From NCBI RefSeq assembly GCF_001436255.1, contig NZ_AZEI01000013.1, forward strand, positions 1 to 57,648: 57,648 bases of DNA. Direction: 5' to 3'. The DNA is from Lentilactobacillus rapi DSM 19907 = JCM 15042 (GTDB taxonomy: Bacteria > Bacillota > Bacilli > Lactobacillales > Lactobacillaceae). The number at the start of each line of letters is the position of its first letter. The stretch's first letter is position 1. Below the pieces are notes generated by a model. That model was not told where the DNA came from. It searched no databases and worked only from the letters and a program-made list of their open reading frames with translations. Shown here piece after piece: positions 34,630-42,787 of this stretch. The translations under genes and the position numbers were made by a program.

Positions 34630-34920
34630 ATGTTAGAAAAAGAATATCGAGTTAATGCCGAAACCGGAATTATGGCTAGACCTGCCACCCAGCTGGTCAT
34701 GGTCGCAAACGAATATCAAGCAAAAATCACTGTTTTTTACCGTCAGCAACGCGCCGACCTCAAGTCAATCATGGGCGTAATGTCGCTTGGAATTCCTAAT
34801 GGCAGCGACATCCGGATTCAAGTAGAAGGCGAAGATGAAGTTGAAGCCATGAATGGGATTGATGAACAGCTGAAGACTGAAGGACTGGTTGAAGATGTAG
34901 ACATGAGACGGGAAGCTTAG
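34630..34920 (+). CDS. HPr-family protein lacking His15 (Crh-like)
   Basis: A 96-residue HPr-fold protein. HPr passes phosphate from enzyme I to sugar permeases through His15. Here the site reads ETGIMARPAT, so residue 15 is Met (codon ATG, read directly) and the PTS role is impossible. The regulatory site is kept: LKSIMGVMSLG places Ser46 in the exact motif phosphorylated by HPr kinase, with the Met/Ile residues used for CcpA contact. This is the logic of Bacillus Crh (Gln15, Ser46), a corepressor only. A short acidic/basic tail (EDVDMRREA) is extra. A perfect cre box lies upstream; no ptsI is adjacent. It might also be a decaying HPr copy, but the frame and the rest of the core are intact. 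Confidence 0.85.
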   Translation: MLEKEYRVNAETGIMARPATQLVMVANEYQAKITVFYRQQRADLKSIMGVMSLGIPNGSDIRIQVEGEDEVEAMNGIDEQLKTEGLVEDVDMRREA

Positions 34921-35048
34921 AAATGACTTTTCGTCAATTAAGTTTCATGATGATCAAATATAATCACTAGCTATTGAGTTGTTTTGTTACTCAATTAACG
35001 AGTGACTTTTGGGTTGTTTTCCAATGAGTTAGCTAAAGGAGATTCCTC

Positions 35049-35543
35049 ATGCCCACCACCAAACTTTCCGTTCCACTCATTACCCAGCGGCCAGAGTTAC
35101 CGACCGGCTGTGAAATTACGGCCGTGACAATGATGCTGCGGTATGCTGGCGCAAATGTCGATAAAGTTTCACTTGCTCATGAAATGCCGTACGACCACTT
35201 TGATCCAAATAAGGGATTTGTAGGAGATCCATTTACCGAGGATGGGAATAGTATCTATCCACCGGCGTTAATCGAGCTGGTTACGAAATACGCTGGGAAG
35301 GCTGTCAACTTAAGTGGTCAGCCAATTAACAAATTGAGCGAGTACCTTGCCAATACGAAACATCCGATTGTCACCTGGGTCGGTCAATTTGACGGCTTTA
35401 ATACCCATGCGCTGATTATGACCGGATTTGATGATAAAGTGATCTACTATAATGATTGTTGGACCGGTGAACAAACATCAATGCCAATTTCAGCTTTTGA
35501 AGCAATTCGAAATCATCAACAAAAGCTGGCGTTGAGTTATTAG
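35049..35543 (+). CDS. C39-like cysteine peptidase family protein
   Basis: A 164-residue papain-like protein of the Peptidase_C39_2 type. The motif LPTGCEITAVTMMLRYAG holds the candidate nucleophile Cys and upstream Gln (ITQRPELPTGCE), and NTHALIMTGFDD supplies the His, followed by YYNDCWTGE with the candidate Asn/Asp. No signal peptide is visible, so either the product is cytoplasmic or exported without a classical signal. AAAGGAGA precedes the ATG. Substrate unknown. Confidence 0.78.
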   Translation: MPTTKLSVPLITQRPELPTGCEITAVTMMLRYAGANVDKVSLAHEMPYDHFDPNKGFVGDPFTEDGNSIYPPALIELVTKYAGKAVNLSGQPINKLSEYLANTKHPIVTWVGQFDGFNTHALIMTGFDDKVIYYNDCWTGEQTSMPISAFEAIRNHQQKLALSY

Positions 35544-35585
35544 AGATTGGGACGAAAGGCGATTTGATCCCAGAATTTAAGTGAA

Positions 35586-35624
35586 AAAAGTAATGCATTC
35601 TGGTTTTTGAATGCATTACTTTTT
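35586..35624. terminator. Terminator after the C39-like gene
   Basis: AAAAGTAATGCATTC pairs with GAATGCATTACTTTTTT, a 15-bp stem with a T-run. Confidence 0.87.
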
Positions 35625-35747
35625 TGGCTTAAATGGCCGGTATCAGCCGTTTGTTGCAAGTTTTATCAATATAAGAGAGAAAACCAAATGCATTTACACA
35701 CAATCTGCAACCTCATGTTCCAAGCGTTCAATTTGAATAGCAATCTT

Positions 35748-36188
35748 TTATTGACCAACTTTTGTATCCGTGCCACTCAAACGTTCGAAGAAGAGTCGGT
35801 GCTTTTGCGAAAATGTGTCAATTAATAGGTCCACCAGAATCAAAAGGAGAACGAATGAGAGGGCTAGGACAATTTTTTGGATGGTGATTAATTCTGAAGA
35901 CGGGGCGTAGGCAGTCATGTCCAGTAAACGTCCTTGGATGCCAAAGGTGCCGCCGATAATCCCGTAGGCAATCATGTTTCGCAGACAGATCTGCAGCCAA
36001 GTGGCATCTTGACCGAATCGGTTTGTCAGCCGAATGCCGACGATTCGCATACCGAACGTTTTTTGATTCGTGATTTCAGCGCCAAGGATATAGATCGCCC
36101 CAACGATGAAAGTGACCAACCATTTTGGGCCGAGAAAGATATTTAAAATGTCACTGACAATGTAAATAATGATCCAATCCACTGCCAA
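35748..36188 (-). CDS. RDD-domain membrane protein (likely 3' part of a VanZ-RDD gene)
   Basis: An RDD-family membrane module: hydrophobic helices (WIIIYIVSDILNIFL, LVTFIVGAIYILGAE) and the conserved TFGMRIVGIRLTN, then LCLRN-type segment (ICLRNMIAYGIIGG). The only start is a TTG at 36188 without a ribosome binding site, lying 46 nt inside the VanZ frame. Reading upstream in this frame gives GTALAVDWIII, and the VanZ frame ends with ISVIRR just before, so RR-x-TALAVDW would restore a typical RDD start. This points to one gene with a frameshift near 36195. Confidence 0.72.
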   Translation of the reverse strand: MAVDWIIIYIVSDILNIFLGPKWLVTFIVGAIYILGAEITNQKTFGMRIVGIRLTNRFGQDATWLQICLRNMIAYGIIGGTFGIQGRLLDMTAYAPSSELITIQKIVLALSFVLLLILVDLLIDTFSQKHRLFFERLSGTDTKVGQ

Positions 36189-36847
36189 CGCGGTCCCCGG
36201 CGAATGACCGAAATATTTTGACTCTTGGCAACGGCGGATTTGTCGACCTTTTGTTTATTCGGCAGAAAGCGCCCCAGCCAGATGGCCAGACTGCCACCAA
36301 GAAAGCCACCAAGGGTATTGAGCATTAAATCGTCGACATCGAATAACCGATACGGCCGGGGATAAATCCAGTACAGACCGGACAATTGAGTTAACTCATA
36401 AAATAGCGACAGACAGAAACTTAACAGGACGGTTTGCTTCCAGTTGCGATTGAAATAATACCGCAGATAAAACCCAAACGGCAGGGTTAACAGCAGGTTA
36501 AAGGCCGGCTGGATCACCGTTGGCGCCTTTAAGGCAGCAATCCAAGTGCTGGGATGGGTCAAAGAAAATGGATTATATTTCAAAAAGTAGGTAATGAACG
36601 TGAATGGGACAAAGTTATGGGTCGGTGTCGTTAAGTGAGCAACGTAGCTCCTCGATGGCAACGGTAGAATCGTTAAAAAGTAAGCACACAGCATATAGAA
36701 CACGAATGTGTAAAGCATGAAAATATTCCATTTTGGTAATGCTCCATAGCGATGGTAGTTAACCAAAAGGATTGGCAGGGTGATCACCATGGCGATCATT
36801 GGAAAAATAATGGCAGCAGTGTAAATGACGTGAATATATTGTGACAT
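36143..36847 (-). CDS. VanZ-like membrane protein (likely 5' part of a VanZ-RDD gene)
   Basis: A 234-residue protein with five hydrophobic segments and VanZ hallmarks: YFLTILPLPSR, FNLLLTLPFGFYLRYYF, SFCLSLFYELTQLSGLYWIYPRPYRLFDVDDLMLNTLGG. VanZ proteins are linked to low-level teicoplanin resistance and envelope stress, mechanism unclear. After ISVIRR the frame runs into GPRWQWIGS and stops, while the RDD domain continues in another frame. In related lactobacilli I expect VanZ and RDD as one polypeptide of about 380 residues. ATG follows GGAG. Confidence 0.78.
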   Translation of the reverse strand: MSQYIHVIYTAAIIFPMIAMVITLPILLVNYHRYGALPKWNIFMLYTFVFYMLCAYFLTILPLPSRSYVAHLTTPTHNFVPFTFITYFLKYNPFSLTHPSTWIAALKAPTVIQPAFNLLLTLPFGFYLRYYFNRNWKQTVLLSFCLSLFYELTQLSGLYWIYPRPYRLFDVDDLMLNTLGGFLGGSLAIWLGRFLPNKQKVDKSAVAKSQNISVIRRGPRWQWIGSLFTLSVTF

Positions 36848-36879
36848 GAAGTTCTCCTCAGTTGATGTTGAATGAATGA

Positions 36880-37941
36880 TTAAGGCTTTGGCACTAACAG
36901 CGCGCCGATGGCCAATGTGATTGACAGGGCAAGCATTAGAATAAAGACGGTCAGGTGGAACTTCTTGTGCATCACAAACAATGCGAGGTACTCGCGAATG
37001 ACGGCGTTGGGAAGGAAATAAAATGGTGTCGGAGCCCCTAACCCATAAGCGGCAATTTTTAATTGATGAGCGAGAATGCCGGCCCGTAAAGTATGGTAGT
37101 TGTTGGTGACAAAGATTTTCTTGCTTGTGTCAGAACCACCGTCATTTCTGATAATTTGTTCGGAAAATTGCATATTCTGCTTGGTGTTGACCGATCGATC
37201 TTCAACCAAGGTGTCGGCTTCAGGTACCCCGTGATCAATGGCATATTGCTGCATTGCCTTTCCTTCTGGGAGCTTTTCGTCAGCGCCTTGGCCTCCGGAA
37301 AAGATCAACTTAGCCCGTTTATGGGTGGTTTGAAGTTGCTTGTGATAAAAATCAATGGCGGTGTTAATGCGGTTCCCCAACAGGCGACCAACTTTATAGC
37401 CATCAATTAGACCACTCCCCAGCACGATAATGTAGTCCTTGTCTTTTTTGGGGAAGTACCAATGATACAGCAGCATTGAGGTGATCGTATTCCAGACAGT
37501 GAGCAGGACGTAAAAGATGACGTAGGTTAAAAATGACATTACGCCTAATTTGATGGGTTCGGGAGCATGAATGGGGTTGAAGAAGATTAAAATATCAGCT
37601 AAAACCACGCCAATACCCACAATTAAGGTCAGCGAACTGCTGAGGCTATGGCCTTCACGTTTCCAGACAATAATGGCATTCCAGAATAAAAACACAAAAC
37701 TAAGGGTCAACCCTACAAAAACGACGGCGCCAACCAAGGCGATCAATAAGCCTAAAATGATTCCTAAGGTTTGGTTGTTAAAAACTGAGATGAGTTGGAC
37801 AAATAAGACCAGCAGCGCCAAAAGTGAAAAATTGGCTAGCCAGCCCAGCATGGATGAATTTCGGTTACGAATTAAATATGTACATAATGTTCCCGCGAGG
37901 ATCAAGAAAATGATCACAGTAGGAATAAGTGTTACGGCCAA
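36880..37941 (-). CDS. DUF218 (SanA/ElyC/YdcF-like) membrane protein
   Basis: About 353 residues. Five hydrophobic helices in the first half, then the DUF218 domain: YIIVLGSGLIDGYKVGRLLGNR, KLIFSGGQGADE, EGKAMQQYAIDHGVPE, VEDRSVNTKQNM, FVTNNYHTLRAGI, and a last hydrophobic helix. DUF218 proteins act in envelope maintenance. TTG at 37941 is preferred as start because AAAGGGG lies 8 nt upstream; the GTG at 37950 touches it. Followed by VanZ-RDD, so a small envelope operon. Confidence 0.8.
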   Translation of the reverse strand: MAVTLIPTVIIFLILAGTLCTYLIRNRNSSMLGWLANFSLLALLVLFVQLISVFNNQTLGIILGLLIALVGAVVFVGLTLSFVFLFWNAIIVWKREGHSLSSSLTLIVGIGVVLADILIFFNPIHAPEPIKLGVMSFLTYVIFYVLLTVWNTITSMLLYHWYFPKKDKDYIIVLGSGLIDGYKVGRLLGNRINTAIDFYHKQLQTTHKRAKLIFSGGQGADEKLPEGKAMQQYAIDHGVPEADTLVEDRSVNTKQNMQFSEQIIRNDGGSDTSKKIFVTNNYHTLRAGILAHQLKIAAYGLGAPTPFYFLPNAVIREYLALFVMHKKFHLTVFILMLALSITLAIGALLVPKP

Positions 37942-38104
37942 GTCAAACACCCCTTTCTGTTATTATATTTCAGTGATGGTGGTTAGGCAAAGAATTTTGA
38001 AGCCAGTCATAAAGAAATGGCTAGGTGTGAATTCGGGATCATCGAGACACGATGACGCAACTAAAAAGGTCACCCCAATTGCGTAGGATGACACTCATGC
38101 TAGT

Positions 38105-38134
38105 ATTATACAGGAATTTAAGGGCCAATGATAA
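38105..38134 (-). promoter_or_regulatory. Putative promoter of the DUF218-VanZ-RDD unit
   Basis: On the minus strand TTATCA (38134-38129), 18 bp, TATAAT (38110-38105). The -10 is perfect and the -35 is weak; a leader of about 160 nt follows. Confidence 0.45.
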
Positions 38135-38153
38135 TGATGATTTCACATAGCAG

Positions 38154-38193
38154 AAAAAACACAAATTTCATTTTGCTGGAATTTGTGTTTTTT
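38154..38193. terminator. Terminator of the pepIP-oppA operon
   Basis: AAAAAACACAAATT pairs with AATTTGTGTTTTTT, lying right after the OppA stop on the minus strand and usable both ways. Confidence 0.82.
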
Positions 38194-38200
38194 GAAATTG

Positions 38201-39835
38201 TTATTTTGTTAAATAAGCTCGCGTATAATCATCTTCTCCAGCTGGGTGGTGAAGAACGCCCTTTAGATGTGGATTTACCAAGTGACTTTCAATCATTTGA
38301 TAGAGTGGGATGACTGGCATCTGTTCATTCAAACGAGTTTGCATGTTACGAAGATTTGCCCAATATTTGGACTGATTCTTTGCATTGTCACTGGTTGCCT
38401 CTTGATACTGCTTATCGAAGTAGGCATCGTCATATTTACCATAGTTTTGGGGACTATTTTTAGTCATAATGCCCATAAAACTGATTGGATCAGCGAAATC
38501 TGACAGCCATAAGGTTTGCAAAATATCGAATTTGCCGGCAGTTTCAGTATTGAGTAATCCTTTGGCTGGCAAACTGGAAATATTGACTTTAGCATCTGGA
38601 AGTGATTGCTTAATCGATGCTTGAATGAACTGGGCAACGTTTTTGGTGATTGTTTGATCGTCACCGGTTAATCGGAGCTGAATGTTTCCTTTAGTATGGG
38701 ACTCTTTTAGGCCCTCAGCCCATAACTTTTTGGCTTTGGCAATGTTGTAGGTTTCTTTTGGCTTGGTTTCTTCAGCGAAATCTTTACCGGTAGTCGGGTC
38801 CGTCGCCGTATCCTTTGATGTATAAGTGTAAGCCGGTTGAGAACCATCAGACAGAATATCTTTGGTTAGTTTATCTCGGTCAATCACGAGGCTGATTGCT
38901 TGCCGTAATTTAGCGTTGTTGAGGGGCTGACCATTCCGCTGATTGAGTCGAAGATAGTAGGTTCCAGCTTTTTCAACGTGAATGAGATCTTTATTTTTTT
39001 GCAGGCCTTTAGCGGTAACCCCACTAATAGTGGCGTCATCAAGTTTTCCTTGTGTAAATAGGTTATGAGCGGTGTTGGGATCTTTAACAACCTGCATCTT
39101 AATTGAGCTTAAATGGATTGCTGATTGATCATAATAATGGGAATTTCGCTTCAATGTCCAATTATCATTAGTCCCATTCCAGCCGGTGACTTTGAACGGA
39201 CCATTGTAATACATATATTGAGATTTAGTCCCATATTTTGAACCAAATTTATCAAGGGCGGTGCTGCTTTGCGGGAAGAATGCAGGCAAGACCATCATTT
39301 TAATGAAGTAAGGCATTGGATGATCCAGTTGAACCTGCAAGGTATGTTTGTTGAGGGCATAAACGCCAAGTGTCTTATATGATTTCTTCCCGGCCGTGAT
39401 CGCATCGGCGTTCTTAATGCCCGAGAATATGTAGTTATAACCAGATTTTGCGGTTGGGGAAACGTCTCTTCGCCAAGCTTTTACAAAATCGGTCGCAGTT
39501 ACCGGATCACCGTTACTCCATTTGGCATTTTTGCGAAGGTGGAAGGTGTAGGTTTTACCATCATTAGTTGGTTTGGCAATTGAGGTTGCCATGGCAGGCG
39601 TCGGCTCATTTTTACTATTGGCCCGATACAGGCCTTCCATGCTATTTTCCAAAGTATTCCAAATAGGCAGGTCAGCAACTGCTGAGGTATCCAAAGAAAG
39701 GAGTTCGTTGGTTTGCATTAAAGAAATTGAATTGTGACTACTCGCTGAATTGTGTGAACTGCCCTTGGCGCCGCATGCTGCTAACAATAATGCTGAAAGA
39801 CTAATTGCTGCAAATGATAAGAGATGTTTGTTCAT
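38201..39835 (-). CDS. Oligopeptide-binding lipoprotein (OppA family), second copy
   Basis: A 544-residue SBP_bac_5 protein. The signal peptide MNKHLLSFAAISLSALLLAAC ends in lipobox LAAC; the body shows YTFHLRKNAKWSNGDPVTATDFVKAWRR and LQTLWLSDFADPISF. The start at 39835 follows GGAGG; the frame extends to 39850 without a better site. It differs clearly from the copy at 17741. No Opp permease genes adjoin it. It is cotranscribed with a proline iminopeptidase under a T-box, so it probably brings in peptides needed when an amino acid runs short. Confidence 0.9.
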   Translation of the reverse strand: MNKHLLSFAAISLSALLLAACGAKGSSHNSASSHNSISLMQTNELLSLDTSAVADLPIWNTLENSMEGLYRANSKNEPTPAMATSIAKPTNDGKTYTFHLRKNAKWSNGDPVTATDFVKAWRRDVSPTAKSGYNYIFSGIKNADAITAGKKSYKTLGVYALNKHTLQVQLDHPMPYFIKMMVLPAFFPQSSTALDKFGSKYGTKSQYMYYNGPFKVTGWNGTNDNWTLKRNSHYYDQSAIHLSSIKMQVVKDPNTAHNLFTQGKLDDATISGVTAKGLQKNKDLIHVEKAGTYYLRLNQRNGQPLNNAKLRQAISLVIDRDKLTKDILSDGSQPAYTYTSKDTATDPTTGKDFAEETKPKETYNIAKAKKLWAEGLKESHTKGNIQLRLTGDDQTITKNVAQFIQASIKQSLPDAKVNISSLPAKGLLNTETAGKFDILQTLWLSDFADPISFMGIMTKNSPQNYGKYDDAYFDKQYQEATSDNAKNQSKYWANLRNMQTRLNEQMPVIPLYQMIESHLVNPHLKGVLHHPAGEDDYTRAYLTK

Positions 39836-39855
39836 GTTGATTTCCTCCATTCGAA

Positions 39856-40761
39856 TTATTTGGTATTAAAATTGCCATCCTCAACGTCTTGTAGATATTC
39901 GCCAAGGGTTTGGAAAAACGCTTTGGGATTATCAATGCTGTGACAATGACCACCATCTGGCGTAAGCGTAAGCCGAGCGTTGGGAATCGTGTCAGCCATC
40001 CGTTTGGCAGTATCGAGGGGCATGGTGTCGTGATCCCCAAATGTTAACAACGTTGGGTTCGTTATTTTGTGGATGTCTTTTCTGCGATCCCATTCGCGAA
40101 GTTTGCCAACCATCACGAACTCATTATTTCCTTGGAAGTAGTTGTATACTGGCGTGGCCATAGTCTCAACCAAATGACGAGGGGCTCGTTCAGGATGCCT
40201 TGTGACGTAAATTTTATAAAGCTGGGCAACGAGATCTTGGTACTTGGGGTCGTCAAAGCGCTCGTCTTTTTCGACAGCTTTCATGTAGTCAATTTCCAGT
40301 TCTGTGAAAGTCTTTTCCCGAAGCCGGTTAATATGGGTGGTATATTCTTCAATGTTATCGATCATACTCATGATGATTAAGCCTTTTAGATGATCACCAT
40401 ATTTAAGGGCATATTCTTGGGCCAGGATGCCGCCCCATGAATGACCAAGGAGATAAAAGTTCTCCAGGCCTAATTTTTGGCGAACTTCTTCTAATTCTGA
40501 AAGATAATAATCTAACGTCAGGTATTTTTGGTTTGCCGGTTGAGTAAAATCAGGTTGATCCGAATAAAAGGATCCTAGCTGGTCATACATCGATACTTGA
40601 ACGTGATATTTCGCTAATCCTTGGGCAAAATTTTCAAATTCCTCATGGTTACTGCCGGGGCCACCATGAACACATAGAAGATGAATATCACCTTCACCGA
40701 CTGTGCGCGTAAATAGATGGAACCCATTATCTAACGTCAAAATTTGACTTCCTTGTTGCAT
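39856..40761 (-). CDS. pepI: Proline iminopeptidase (alpha/beta hydrolase, S33)
   Basis: Removes N-terminal proline (or similar residues) from peptides in the cytoplasm. The 301-residue protein has the oxyanion motif HGGPGSNHEEF, the nucleophile motif GHSWGGILAQEYA, YDQLGSFYSDQP, and the final acid and His in FGDHDTMP and DGGHCHSID. The start at 40761 follows GGAGTGG; the longer frame to 40821 runs into the T-box terminator and is unlikely. First gene after the T-box leader. Confidence 0.87.
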   Translation of the reverse strand: MQQGSQILTLDNGFHLFTRTVGEGDIHLLCVHGGPGSNHEEFENFAQGLAKYHVQVSMYDQLGSFYSDQPDFTQPANQKYLTLDYYLSELEEVRQKLGLENFYLLGHSWGGILAQEYALKYGDHLKGLIIMSMIDNIEEYTTHINRLREKTFTELEIDYMKAVEKDERFDDPKYQDLVAQLYKIYVTRHPERAPRHLVETMATPVYNYFQGNNEFVMVGKLREWDRRKDIHKITNPTLLTFGDHDTMPLDTAKRMADTIPNARLTLTPDGGHCHSIDNPKAFFQTLGEYLQDVEDGNFNTK

Positions 40762-40794
40762 CAAAACCACTCCATTCTTTGATTGCTGAGTAAA

Positions 40795-41078
40795 TAAAAA
40801 ACGTCCTACATAAGTTTTCACTTACATAGGGCGTTTCCGCGGTACCACCTATTATCGTCCAGAAAAAAACTGAACACTCAATGTACGGCAAATGAAATCA
40901 TCTGCGATACACGGCCAATCATAATGGGTGGCTACCATCAGAAACTAATTTGTTCATTTCTGCCGCTCAAGGATTACTTTCAACCAACTCAATTTGCCTT
41001 CTTTCACCAAACGAAAGCTCTCTTAAATCATTCAGTTGATTTACTATTCCTCTCAAAGCGTTTTTTAATTTACTCATC
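40795..41078 (-). promoter_or_regulatory. T-box riboswitch leader
   Basis: Read on the minus strand, the leader contains all ordered T-box parts: a Stem I region from about 41078 with an AGTA bulge motif (GAATAGTAA) and GAGAGC/GGTGAAAG distal elements, the T-box sequence GGTGGTACCGCGG (40849-40837) whose TGGTACC region contacts the tRNA end, and a terminator CGCCCTATGTAAGT / ACTTATGTAGGACG with TTTTTT (40833-40795). Uncharged tRNA would favour the antiterminator and switch on pepI and oppA. The specifier loop appears to read GAAAGTAA, but the codon cannot be fixed without folding; no proline codon is obvious in it. Confidence 0.9.
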
Positions 41079-41094
41079 AATATTTAATGACATT

Positions 41095-41123
41095 AGATTA
41101 ACGCCATGATGTCAGAATGTCAA
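41095..41123 (-). promoter_or_regulatory. Promoter of the T-box operon
   Basis: TTGACA (41123-41118), 17-bp spacer, TAATCT (41100-41095) on the minus strand, placing the start just ahead of Stem I. Confidence 0.7.
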
Positions 41124-41184
41124 CCGCAGCTACTAAAAAATAATCGAAGGGGTGGCCGAGTTGTCTTTTGAATGCTTAAATATA

Positions 41185-41886
41185 CTACCACTCAATTTCC
41201 TCAACCGGTTTCGGCCGATCATTTAGCTTATCTTGCTTAACCTGACCATCACCAATCTCAATGATATGATCGGCCATTGGCTTAATCATGCCATTATGGG
41301 TCACAATGATGACGTTTTTATCAGTTTTATGGCTAAAATCCTGCAACAATTTCAAAATACTTTTGCCGGTTTTGTAATCAAGGGCACCAGTGGGCTCATC
41401 ACATAGTAATAATTCGGGATTCTTGGCGATGGCTCGGGCAATGGCAACCCGTTGTTGTTCACCACCGGAGAGTTGGGCTGGGAAATTATTCATCCGCTTG
41501 CCGAGACCAACTTCCTGCATCACTTCGGTAACGTCTAATGCGTCGGGAGAAATCTGCGAGGCCAGTTCAACATTTTCCAGCGCCGTTAAATTCGGAATCA
41601 AGTTATAGAATTGAAAGACAAAGCCAATTGAGTGGCGGCGATAGGTCGTCAATTGCTTACTGGTGTCCGTTGAAATGTCCTTGCCATTCACAATGATCTG
41701 GCCATGAGTTGGTGTGTCCATACCACCCAAAATGTTGAGCAATGTGGATTTGCCGGCGCCTGATGCCCCAACGATAATCGTCAACTCACCCTTGGCAATC
41801 TCGAAGTTAATATCGTCATTTGCCCGCACTTCTTGCTCACCGCTGCCATAAATTTTTGAAACGTGTTTGACGTCAATATATGCCAT
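41185..41886 (-). CDS. ABC transporter ATP-binding protein (MacB/LolD type)
   Basis: A 233-residue ATPase with Walker [10 protein letters not shown] (residues 38-46), signature [14 protein letters not shown], Walker [13 protein letters not shown] and the H-loop VIIVTHN. This subgroup pairs with FtsX/MacB-like permeases, which are normally next door, often fused into one operon. None is seen here: upstream lies a divergent crcB pair and downstream the T-box operon. It must work with a permease elsewhere or be a relic. GGAGGATC precedes the ATG. Confidence 0.88.
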   Translation of the reverse strand: MAYIDVKHVSKIYGSGEQEVRANDDINFEIAKGELTIIVGASGAGKSTLLNILGGMDTPTHGQIIVNGKDISTDTSKQLTTYRRHSIGFVFQFYNLIPNLTALENVELASQISPDALDVTEVMQEVGLGKRMNNFPAQLSGGEQQRVAIARAIAKNPELLLCDEPTGALDYKTGKSILKLLQDFSHKTDKNVIIVTHNGMIKPMADHIIEIGDGQVKQDKLNDRPKPVEEIEW

Positions 41887-41969
41887 CCTAGATCCTCCTG
41901 CCTTATTCTATACAGTAACTATAGCCTATTATTTTAACTAATGACAACTACTCCCGAAGAAAAAGTGGG

Positions 41970-41998
41970 CTGAAAACTTTTGCCAATTCCGTTATACT
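41970..41998 (+). promoter_or_regulatory. Putative promoter of the crcB pair
   Basis: CTGAAA (41970-41975), 17 bp, TATACT (41993-41998), followed by GAGGAGG and the first crcB start. No fluoride riboswitch fold is visible in the short leader. Confidence 0.5.
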
Positions 41999-42032
41999 GA
42001 TGAAATAAGTTTTCATCGAGGAGGAAGCCATA

Positions 42033-42434
42033 ATGCCTGTGAATTGGTATAAAATTGGCCAACTTTTGTCTGTCTTCATTGGCGGTATGACTGGTGGTGC
42101 TGGAAGATATGAGGTTGGCAAATGGTTGGGAAGCAGTCATTCTTTGCTGGCGACCACTTCCGTAAATTTGATTGGTTGCTATTTATTGGTATTTACAATT
42201 TATGGATTGGATCTGCACGTTGATTTGCCCGAATGGTTGATTTTAGGATTAGGAACTGGAATCGTCGGTTCATTCACCACTTTTTCGACTTTTGGCGTGC
42301 AGTTTGTGCAAACAGCGACAACCCATTTAGCGATTGCCATCCTGTATTTAACCGTCAATTTAGTTGGTGGCTTTTTCATGGCGATGCTGGGTTTTGGAAC
42401 TGCCCATGTCATTGACTGGAGGCAGAAAATATGA
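42033..42434 (+). CDS. crcB: Fluoride channel CrcB/Fluc, subunit 1
   Basis: A four-helix membrane protein of 133 residues that exports fluoride as a dimer. Family features are GGAGRYEVGKWLG near the N-terminus, FITNL-equivalent VNLIGCYLL, and GSFTTFSTFGVQ near residue 82, which lines the pore. The start follows GAGGAGG. The stop overlaps the next gene by 4 nt (ATGA), so two different subunits are probably made together as a heterodimer, as often in lactobacilli. Confidence 0.92.
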   Translation: MPVNWYKIGQLLSVFIGGMTGGAGRYEVGKWLGSSHSLLATTSVNLIGCYLLVFTIYGLDLHVDLPEWLILGLGTGIVGSFTTFSTFGVQFVQTATTHLAIAILYLTVNLVGGFFMAMLGFGTAHVIDWRQKI

Positions 42435-42787
42435 ATTTGATGTATGTGGCAGTTGGGGCCGGGATCGGCGCAGTGGGGCGTTATGAATTAACGATATTGG
42501 GGAAACGGCTAGCACCTATTATTCCATTTGGAACATTATTGATTAATGTGCTGGGGGCATTGCTGGCAGGCGTTTTAACCGGGATGCTGATTGATAACAG
42601 GTTGTCACTCTTTTTGCTTACCGGGATTTGTGGGGGCTTCACGACATTTTCAACGTTCACTGCAGACACGTTTGTGTTGGTGAAAAATCAGCGGTTTGGC
42701 ATTGCCACGATCTATTGGGTTGCTACCGTGGGGCTGGGGATCGCTGCCGTCGTTTTCGGATTGTGGTTAGGAATGCTCATTCGGTAA
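42431..42787 (+). CDS. crcB: Fluoride channel CrcB/Fluc, subunit 2
   Basis: The 118-residue partner: GAVGRYELTILGK, LINVLGALLAGVL and GICGGFTTFSTFTADTF. The Asn of LINVLG and the FTTFSTF stretch are the conserved pore residues. Coupled to subunit 1 by a 4-nt overlap; the next gene starts directly after its stop. Confidence 0.92.
   Translation: MNLMYVAVGAGIGAVGRYELTILGKRLAPIIPFGTLLINVLGALLAGVLTGMLIDNRLSLFLLTGICGGFTTFSTFTADTFVLVKNQRFGIATIYWVATVGLGIAAVVFGLWLGMLIR

Noticed and set aside
37571-38086. 171-residue open frame on the plus strand
   Set aside because: It covers the start of the DUF218 gene on the opposite strand; the Lys/Thr-rich product is the mirror of hydrophobic helices.
41941-42032. 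Fluoride riboswitch before crcB
   Set aside because: The leader is under 40 nt after the predicted transcription start and lacks the conserved pseudoknot sequence.
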